A stretch of 10,237 nt of DNA from Candidatus Curtissbacteria bacterium RIFCSPLOWO2_01_FULL_38_11b (GTDB lineage: Bacteria > Patescibacteriota > Microgenomatia > Curtissbacterales > GWA2-41-24), in NCBI GenBank assembly GCA_001774995.1, contig MFBO01000013.1, positions 1 to 10,237 of the forward strand, given 5' to 3'. Below, in pieces: positions 6,760-10,237 of this stretch (its first letter is position 1; each line of letters begins with the position of its first letter). Under the pieces are notes generated by a model. It was given only the letters and a program-made list of their open reading frames with translations. It was not told the DNA's origin and did no database searches. Position numbers and translations under genes: made by a program.

Positions 6760-7062
6760 ATGTTCACCCGTATAGGTTCTATCTTAAAAACGACGCCTGG
6801 CGGCCGGAGAAATTCCGGTTCGTTTTTAGCTCTTCAGGTGAGACAGGCTGCAAAGGGAATATTGGATAAAATTCTAAATGATTACCCAGAAGATTTTGCC
6901 AAGAAAGTTAAGGTAAAAACTTTTAAAGGTGGAGTGTTAACAGTTGTTGCCCCGCAACTTATGTCTGCTGAGCTTCACATGCGCTCTAGCGGGCTAAAAA
7001 AGGATATAAATAAGGTGCTTGGGAACAAGTTAGTAAATGGAATCAGGTTTAAGAGTTCTTAA
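6760..7062 (+). CDS. dciA: DciA-like protein (DUF721), probable replicative helicase loader
   Basis: This 100-aa protein fits the DUF721/DciA family by its size, its position after dnaN, and its pattern: a basic N-terminal segment, a helix with LALQVRQAAKGILDKIL, then strands KVKVKTFKGGVLTVVAP, a helix around SAELHMRSSGLKKDINKVLG, and the last strand VNGIRFKSS. DciA interacts with the replicative helicase DnaB and is the ancestral helicase operator in bacteria that lack DnaC/DnaI, so the context with dnaA and dnaN fits. The start at 6760 follows a near-consensus promoter that predicts an almost leaderless mRNA. Its last 83 nt are repeated twice downstream as orphan tails (7721-7803 and 8286-8368), so the present C-terminus may be a replacement brought in by an insertion. 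Confidence 0.85.
   Translation: MFTRIGSILKTTPGGRRNSGSFLALQVRQAAKGILDKILNDYPEDFAKKVKVKTFKGGVLTVVAPQLMSAELHMRSSGLKKDINKVLGNKLVNGIRFKSS
6980..7062 (+). repeat. Direct repeat copy A (functional dciA 3' end)
   Basis: This is the first of three gap-free 83-nt direct repeats. It encodes the last 27 residues of DciA (RSSGLKKDINKVLGNKLV and on) plus the stop. By eye it matches copy B at 66 of 83 bases and copy C at 63 of 83. A 15-nt core AAAAAGGATATAAAT (6997-7011) is identical in all three. Confidence 0.9.
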
Positions 7063-7093
7063 TGGTATGTCTTCCTCTGCTTCTCAGAGCGAC

Positions 7094-7129
7094 ATATATC
7101 GGGTTGCCCTAAGCGAAGGGCCGATATAT
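7094..7129 (+). promoter_or_regulatory. Long inverted repeat over the antitoxin promoter (probable operator)
   Basis: Nine-base arms ATATATCGG (7094-7102) and CCGATATAT (7121-7129) enclose an inner CCCT/AGGG stem with the loop AAGCGA. The right arm runs into the -10 of the antitoxin gene, the usual place for an antitoxin autoregulatory operator. No T-tract follows, so it is not a typical dciA terminator. Confidence 0.55.
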
Positions 7130-7132
7130 AAT
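7104..7132 (+). promoter_or_regulatory. Candidate promoter of the toxin-antitoxin operon
   Basis: TTGCCC (7104-7109), 17 bases, then a perfect TATAAT (7127-7132). The predicted +1 is about 7139-7140, which coincides with the second in-frame ATG (7140) and makes the message leaderless. If so, the first ATG at 7131 lies inside the -10 and is not used. Confidence 0.5.
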
Positions 7133-7139
7133 GGGTGAC

Positions 7140-7397
7140 ATGAAAAGGGTTGAGATAAACCAATATATTGTTGCAGACCCGGCAATTTGTCATGGAAAAC
7201 CTACTTTTAAAGGTACACGGGTGATGGTTTGGCAAGTTTTAGAGATGCTTAAGAGTGGAGCTAATAAGAAAGAGATCATTGAAGCCTTCCCGCGTATCAG
7301 TCATTTGCATATAAAGGCTGCTTTGGATTATGCAAGTTCCCTAACTCGTGAAGGTTATGTCGTTATCAACACCCAGCCTCAAGTTTCTCCTAGATGA
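7140..7397 (+). CDS. DUF433 antitoxin (VapB50-like)
   Basis: The protein is 85 aa from ATG 7140, or 88 aa if the ATG at 7131 is used; I prefer 7140 because a consensus -10 ends at 7132. The DUF433 signature is clear: IVADPAICHGKPTFKGTRVMV, then VLEMLKSGANKKEIIEAFPRIS and HIKAALDYA, a winged-helix-like DNA-binding fold. Family members pair with DUF5615 PIN-like toxins, and here that toxin gene overlaps the 3' end by 41-50 nt, so the two are translationally linked. The antitoxin probably neutralises the toxin and represses its own operon by binding the inverted repeat at 7094-7129. The pair sits between the real dciA end and an orphan dciA tail, which suggests acquisition. Confidence 0.88.
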   Translation: MKRVEINQYIVADPAICHGKPTFKGTRVMVWQVLEMLKSGANKKEIIEAFPRISHLHIKAALDYASSLTREGYVVINTQPQVSPR

Positions 7398-7719
7398 GAA
7401 TGTTCACGTAGGGCTTTATAAGTTTTTGAGAAAAAAGAGCATTGATATAGTGCTTGTGCCGAAGGCTATATCTGATGAGCAGGTTGCTTTAATATCAAAA
7501 AAAGATAAACGTATATTGATAACCAAGGATGAAGATTTTACCGAGTATAGCCAAGATGCCATCTTTGGGGTTATTTGGTTGCGTATTCCTCAAAGTGATT
7601 TAAAAGTTTTGTTATCTTCATTTGAGAAATTGTTGAGTGCTGGCGAAAGTTTTTCAAATAAATTAGTTATTCTAAAATCCAACACTTGGGATATATTAGA
7701 ATTGGGTAGTTGGGAATAG
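7348..7719 (+). CDS. DUF5615 PIN-like toxin (VapC50-like)
   Basis: This is a protein of about 120 aa whose core LKFLLDENVHVGLYKFLRKKSI matches the N-terminus of DUF5615 PIN-like nucleases. Likely metal-binding acidic residues are the D and E of LLDEN and the later ITKDEDF cluster; the VIWLRIPQ strand also fits. The probable role is an RNase toxin held in check by the preceding DUF433 protein. The start is uncertain: GTG 7348 gives 123 aa and ATG 7357 gives 120 aa. Neither has a well-placed Shine-Dalgarno (AAGG lies only 2 nt before 7357), and the overlap with the antitoxin gene suggests re-initiation. The stop TAG at 7717-7719 is directly followed, in the same frame, by dciA tail B, with no spacer. 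Confidence 0.88.
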   Translation: MKVMSLSTPSLKFLLDENVHVGLYKFLRKKSIDIVLVPKAISDEQVALISKKDKRILITKDEDFTEYSQDAIFGVIWLRIPQSDLKVLLSSFEKLLSAGESFSNKLVILKSNTWDILELGSWE

Positions 7720-7720
7720 C

Positions 7721-7803
7721 CGTGCTCTGATGGGCTTAAAAAGGATATAAATGGGGTGCTTGGGAGGGAATTGGTAAACGGGATTAGGCTTAAGAGTTCT
7801 TAA
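7721..7803 (+). pseudogene. Orphan dciA 3' end, copy B
   Basis: This matches the last 83 nt of dciA at 66 of 83 positions without gaps, starting one base after the toxin stop codon. In the dciA frame it still reads CSDGLKKDINGVLGREL, then VNGIRLKSS and the TAA. Several differences from copy A are synonymous (CTA/CTT, TTA/TTG, AAT/AAC, GGA/GGG, ATC/ATT), as expected if it diverged while it was the end of a working dciA. There is no start codon or promoter, so it is probably not expressed as a protein. Confidence 0.85.
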
Positions 7804-7807
7804 ATGT

Positions 7808-7891
7808 TTAGCGGCGCAAAAGTGATGCGGTTAGAATACCCGCGATTATTGTGAGTATTATTGCTACAATTGCTATGGGGCTAAGGTCCAT
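7808..7891 (-). CDS. 27-aa single-pass membrane peptide
   Basis: The reading frame encodes MDLSPIAIVAIILTIIAGIL and then TASLLRR: a single hydrophobic helix (about residues 5-22) with a basic C-terminus. It is preceded by AGAGGTGAT, the best Shine-Dalgarno sequence in the pocket, with its AGGTGA part six nt before the ATG and overlapping the stop codon of the upstream 32-aa gene. That strong, well-placed ribosome site is the main reason to call so short a gene. I do not recognise a family. It is the third gene of a tightly packed trio, and all three products should lie in the cytoplasmic membrane. A membrane-active toxin peptide or a small subunit of a membrane complex are both possible. Confidence 0.6.
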   Translation of the reverse strand: MDLSPIAIVAIILTIIAGILTASLLRR

Positions 7892-7897
7892 CTTCGA

Positions 7898-7996
7898 TCA
7901 CCTCTTCTTTGAGAAAAGTAAATACATAGCAATTAAAAAAAGGCTACTAATAATTGCAGCAAAGTAGAATGCATTTTCTGGATTCCAGTTGATCAT
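7898..7996 (-). CDS. 32-aa single-pass membrane peptide
   Basis: The start is the ATG at 7996, which shares an ATGA overlap with the stop of the 69-aa gene upstream and so implies translational coupling. The product MINWNPENAFYFAAIISSLF, then LIAMYLLFSKKR, has a short polar N-terminus, one hydrophobic helix (about 9-28) and a basic tail. A longer version from an ATG at 8137 is open, but it would overlap the 69-aa gene out of frame and begins with unlikely sequence, so I reject it. Its stop codon overlaps the Shine-Dalgarno of the 27-aa gene. Function unknown. Confidence 0.6.
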   Translation of the reverse strand: MINWNPENAFYFAAIISSLFLIAMYLLFSKKR

Positions 7997-8202
7997 GATT
8001 TTAGGGTTTTTACCAAAAATAACGATAGATACAGGAAAGACATGGTCATGGTAATTGCTATAGCTATTATCACAACTATGTTGAGCAGATTTTGGGGTTT
8101 TATGAATAATGGTGAGATTACTCCGGCGGAAAACCAAGCAGCAGCAACAGTGTTGAAGAATTCAGATAAGGCTTTAAGCTGATTCGAGTTTAGACTCCCC
8201 AT
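7993..8202 (-). CDS. 69-aa two-helix membrane protein
   Basis: A polar N-terminus (MGSLNSNQLKALSEFF) is followed by two hydrophobic segments, about residues 15-33 (VAAAWFSAGVISPLF) and 38-65 (VVIIAIAITMTMSFLYLSLF), with the short loop KPQN between them. It looks like a real membrane protein, and a consensus TATAAT lies 18 nt upstream; no Shine-Dalgarno is visible. It is the first gene of a three-gene unit with the 32-aa and 27-aa peptides. I cannot assign a family. The size and layout would suit a holin-like or membrane-stress peptide, but nothing in the sequence proves that. Confidence 0.65.
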   Translation of the reverse strand: MGSLNSNQLKALSEFFNTVAAAWFSAGVISPLFIKPQNLLNIVVIIAIAITMTMSFLYLSLFLVKTLKS

Positions 8203-8220
8203 AGATGTAAAGATAGATAA

Positions 8221-8229
8221 ATTATAGCA
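8221..8229 (-). promoter_or_regulatory. Extended -10 promoter of the small membrane gene trio
   Basis: Minus-strand TGCTATAAT is a perfect TATAAT with an extended-10 TGn. No -35 is obvious, as is common with an extended -10. The predicted leader is about 12 nt. Confidence 0.5.
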
Positions 8230-8285
8230 TAGCCATAACTGACATTAGGGGGCTAGACCAATTAGTGAGGAATTTGAATAGTAGC

Positions 8286-8368
8286 TGCGCTTTGAGGGGC
8301 TAAAAAAGGATATAAATGAGATTCTTGGGAAAGAATTGGTTAAAGAGGTGAGGTTTAGAACTTCTTAA
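8286..8368 (+). pseudogene. Orphan dciA 3' end, copy C
   Basis: It matches the dciA tail at 63 of 83 positions with no gaps. In the dciA frame it reads LRFEGLKKDINEILGKELV, then KEVRFRTS and TAA, preceded by two in-frame TAG codons, so only the tail is left. Its TAA (8366-8368) overlaps the stop of the convergent BamE-like gene (8365-8367). Such a tight convergent junction suggests that this copy marks the original end of dciA before the pocket was inserted. Confidence 0.85.
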
Positions 8369-8943
8369 AATTGACTCGGTTCTTTGGTATCAAAATTTGG
8401 ATATGTTTTAAGAAAATTTGCCAATGATTGCGGTGGGAAATACCATATTTCAATTAATCTGCCGTCGTTTACATTGGCAAACAACATCAATCCCTTATCC
8501 CCCCAGAAGTGCCCAGGTGCAATCGTACCGTGAGAGCCATAGATAATTGCTTGGGGTTGGCCATACTTTTCAATAAAGTCAGGTAACTTGCCTTTTTCAC
8601 TCCCGATTATTTGTTCCTTAACTAGACTTGTCGTGTCTTGGGAAAACTGAACCTCGTGTGACCTATACTGGTTTGTCGAGGAATAAAGGTACGTTTCTTT
8701 TCCCCCTTCTGTTTTTATCTCTTTTGGGTTTCCTAGGCTTGAAACCACCTCATCTTTTGTGCTAGTGCCCGGCAGGAGCGTATTTTTGTAAGCAACCTGA
8801 TTTTGAGAAGCGTTTTCTTCGCCAGGTGCTTTTACGAAGGAATAGATAGTAAAGGCAAATAAGATTATTGAGATTATACCCAGAGAGATTAATACAAGTT
8901 CTGACCTTGCTGTTTTTGATACTTGGGTTAAAGTGATTGGCAT
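8365..8943 (-). CDS. Membrane-anchored BamE/SmpA-like protein
   Basis: This 192-aa protein has one N-terminal membrane helix (about residues 14-37, VLISLGIISIILFAFTIYSF) and an extracytoplasmic remainder. No lipobox cysteine is seen. LLPGTSTKDEVVSSLGNPKE (about 56-75) is the characteristic opening of the BamE/SmpA-OmlA and BLIP-like alpha-beta fold, and KLPDFIEKYGQPQAIIYG may be a second, degenerate copy. Such folds usually mediate protein binding; an outer-membrane role is unlikely if the organism is a CPR bacterium. The ATG abuts the TAA of the upstream HELGH gene with no gap, and a GGAGGAG ribosome site lies 11 nt upstream inside that gene, so the two are an operon and their products may interact. 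Confidence 0.75.
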   Translation of the reverse strand: MPITLTQVSKTARSELVLISLGIISIILFAFTIYSFVKAPGEENASQNQVAYKNTLLPGTSTKDEVVSSLGNPKEIKTEGGKETYLYSSTNQYRSHEVQFSQDTTSLVKEQIIGSEKGKLPDFIEKYGQPQAIIYGSHGTIAPGHFWGDKGLMLFANVNDGRLIEIWYFPPQSLANFLKTYPNFDTKEPSQF

Positions 8944-10237
8944 TTAGTATTCGACTCCTCCAAATATGTTGCTTTTTGCGAAGTTATAATGACGAGGCCA
9001 GTCATTTTTAAAGGTTGCCCAACCGGGTCCTGGATTGACCCACACACCGCCCGGATAACCAGACCACTCCCTTGATAAAAAGTTATATCTCTTTGAAATA
9101 ACGTAATCGGCGATCATTTCTGCAAATGATTCATTTGCAGAATCTATATCAAACGGATAGGTTGGTACCAGCCCTTCGGATGCATAAGCCCCACTGTTTA
9201 GGAAGGCATTGTAGACTTCACCATTGAAATTTCCAATGACATGGCCGAGTTCATGGATAATAACGTATTTAGCGAAATTCACTCCGCTCATATCACAGGA
9301 TATACTAACTGTGTTTGCTCCATCGACTGTGCCGCAGACTCCATCTCCCAGAGAACCTGATGCAACTTTGACTAAAAATACAGTGCCTGCGTTTTGAAGA
9401 AGTGAAGAGGCGAGTCGTGACCTACCTAGCTCTGAGCAAACTCCATCGACACTAGTCTTTTCAGCTTCCGACCAATCTCCTTGGAGTTCGATTATTCCAC
9501 AAACTAGGATGGGTTCTCCGATTAGAACTGTTGCGGTTGCTGAATCGATGGTGGGGTGAGTTTCACCTTCCGGGGTAGCCTGAACGTTGACTACGTTTGT
9601 TACAAGTGAGTCTGTCCAGCTAAGACCGGTGGTGATTGTAAATTCACAAGACCACTCAGCGCTGGCAGCAAGCTCTCCTCCCGTGGGCCCGGCGCAGATT
9701 TCTGATATCAGCCTAGTGTTTTTGTCACGATATATAGGTGAATTAAAATGCTCACCATTTACTGTTAGATTATCGATAATTGATATATTGTTAAGATTAA
9801 CGTCTTTAGCTTTTAAGGTGATTGTGAAGGTGATTTCTGGCCTAGGTATGGTGTCTAGGTCTTCGTTTCTAAGTTCTGTTGGCAGTGCGATTTTGGTGAT
9901 TGTGTAGAATTGGTTATCGCCTGACACAACTTCTCCCAGAGTGCCCTCGGAATTAAAGAGGGTTGCGGAGGTGGTTATTAAACCTACTGTTGCTATCAGA
10001 CCAATCCCAACCGGGGTGCCAATTGCCGCGAATCCCAAGAAACTTGGAACACTAAGGCCGGCTAGTCCTCCCCAGATGGCACTACCGATACTGGCAATTC
10101 CACCTAAAGATGCACCAACAGCTGAGGCGAGCGAGCTGAAGATGGAGGCGGCTGTTCCGGTTATTGCGCCGATGATTCCGCCTGCTGTTGCACCTGTTGT
10201 GCCAAAGGCACCAGCAAAGAAATTTTTGACATGAACC
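8944..10237 (-). CDS. Surface/secreted HELGH metalloprotease-like protein, partial (5' end outside window)
   Basis: The frame is open from the right edge: 430 residues are visible, and a TTG at 10038 is only an internal codon, since the frame continues upstream. The visible N-terminal ~90 residues are Gly/Ala-rich and hydrophobic (FGTTGATAGGIIGAITGTAA, IGSAIWGGLAG, IGLIATVGLITT), like glycine-zipper membrane segments. A beta-sandwich region follows, with ITFTITLKAKDVNLNNISII and VNVQATPEGE, recalling DUF11-type surface repeats. The C-terminal domain carries IIHELGHVIG, with HELGH at visible residues 328-332, and a later ESFAEMIADYV that could give the third zinc ligand. Cysteines in ICAGPTG, WSCEF, VDGVCSE, GVCGTVDG and ISCD suggest disulfides outside the cell. 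It was probably membrane-anchored and exported, acting on surface proteins. It is co-transcribed with the BamE-like gene. Confidence 0.8.
   Translation of the reverse strand, partial: VHVKNFFAGAFGTTGATAGGIIGAITGTAASIFSSLASAVGASLGGIASIGSAIWGGLAGLSVPSFLGFAAIGTPVGIGLIATVGLITTSATLFNSEGTLGEVVSGDNQFYTITKIALPTELRNEDLDTIPRPEITFTITLKAKDVNLNNISIIDNLTVNGEHFNSPIYRDKNTRLISEICAGPTGGELAASAEWSCEFTITTGLSWTDSLVTNVVNVQATPEGETHPTIDSATATVLIGEPILVCGIIELQGDWSEAEKTSVDGVCSELGRSRLASSLLQNAGTVFLVKVASGSLGDGVCGTVDGANTVSISCDMSGVNFAKYVIIHELGHVIGNFNGEVYNAFLNSGAYASEGLVPTYPFDIDSANESFAEMIADYVISKRYNFLSREWSGYPGGVWVNPGPGWATFKNDWPRHYNFAKSNIFGGVEY

Larger units (their letters stand above)
7063..7803 (+). mobile_element. Putative cassette 1: toxin-antitoxin pair plus dciA tail B
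   Basis: The segment between the dciA stop and the end of tail B contains only the hairpin-promoter, the DUF433/DUF5615 pair and the repeat. The flanking direct repeats are the kind left when DNA integrates at the 3' end of a gene and rebuilds it. No recombinase is encoded, so mobilisation in trans or homologous recombination would be needed. This is inference from structure. Confidence 0.45.
7804..8368. mobile_element. Putative cassette 2: small membrane protein trio plus dciA tail C
   Basis: The segment between tail B and the end of tail C holds three tiny minus-strand membrane genes, their promoter and the third repeat. It has the same repeat-bounded layout as cassette 1 but unrelated cargo in the opposite orientation. 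The last small gene ends at 7808, only 4 nt from tail B. Cassette status is inferred from the repeats; no recombinase is present. Confidence 0.4.

Noticed and set aside
7094..7129. Hairpin as a Rho-independent terminator of dciA
   Set aside because: No T-tract follows, and the right arm merges into a consensus -10 of the antitoxin gene.
7898..8137. 79-aa version of the 32-aa membrane gene
   Set aside because: The extended N-terminus overlaps the 69-aa gene out of frame and looks like shadow sequence; the ATGA-coupled start at 7996 is better supported.
8250..8285. Remnant of a second DUF5615 toxin end before tail C
   Set aside because: Only a short GAATAG stretch is shared with the bases before tail B; the alignment is not convincing.
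10038..10038. TTG as the start of the HELGH gene
   Set aside because: The frame remains open for 66 more codons to the window edge, with sequence of the same hydrophobic, glycine-rich character.
9941..10234. Proline/alanine-rich plus-strand frame
   Set aside because: It is the complement of the Gly/Ala-rich coding part of the HELGH gene; composition explains it.

Overview
The window is most likely chromosomal DNA from a Candidate Phyla Radiation (Patescibacteria) bacterium, possibly of the Microgenomates/Katanobacteria kind. This is an inference from compact AT-leaning DNA, a bare dnaA-dnaN-dciA (DUF721) replication cluster, many short or unrecognisable membrane and surface proteins, and few Shine-Dalgarno sequences. 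TGA acts as an ordinary stop in several genes, so the recoded-TGA lineages (Gracilibacteria, Absconditabacteria) are unlikely. No rRNA, tRNA, CRISPR array, transposase or integrase was seen.

Layout. (1) Positions 1-3426, minus strand: a large VWA-domain protein that also carries an HEAGH zinc-protease-like motif. It is followed by an uncharacterised gene that runs off the left edge; that gene is open over its whole visible length. (2) Positions 3427-3747: a divergent intergenic region with a DnaA box, two hairpins and a candidate dnaA promoter. (3) Positions 3748-7062, plus strand: dnaA, a probable oriC between dnaA and dnaN (three DnaA-box-like sites within 53 bp), dnaN with an in-frame GC-rich palindromic insertion, and dciA behind a promoter built from 7-bp tandem repeats. 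(4) Positions 7063-8368: an accessory pocket described below. (5) Positions 8365-10237, minus strand: a partial, surface-type protein with a HELGH metalloprotease motif, whose stop codon directly abuts a membrane-anchored BamE/SmpA-like protein.

The most striking signal is in region 4. The last 83 nt of dciA occur three times, gap-free and in the same orientation: 6980-7062 (the real gene end), 7721-7803 and 8286-8368. Copies B and C have no 5' gene, yet both keep an open DciA C-terminal reading frame down to the TAA, and they differ from copy A by about 20-24%. Between A and B sits a DUF433/DUF5615 toxin-antitoxin pair. Between B and C sits a minus-strand trio of tiny membrane proteins (69, 32 and 27 aa), two of which are too short for routine gene calling. 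The last copy ends on the overlapping stop codon of the convergent BamE-like gene, which is probably the original gene junction. This looks like stepwise insertion of small recombinase-free cassettes at the 3' end of a replication gene, each bringing its own variant of the gene tail.

A second theme is transcription start. Several genes (VWA gene, left-edge gene, dciA, antitoxin) have a -10-like hexamer about 6-9 nt before the start codon, which predicts leaderless or nearly leaderless mRNAs. The oriC-linked genes together supply initiation (DnaA), the sliding clamp (DnaN) and probable helicase loading (DciA).
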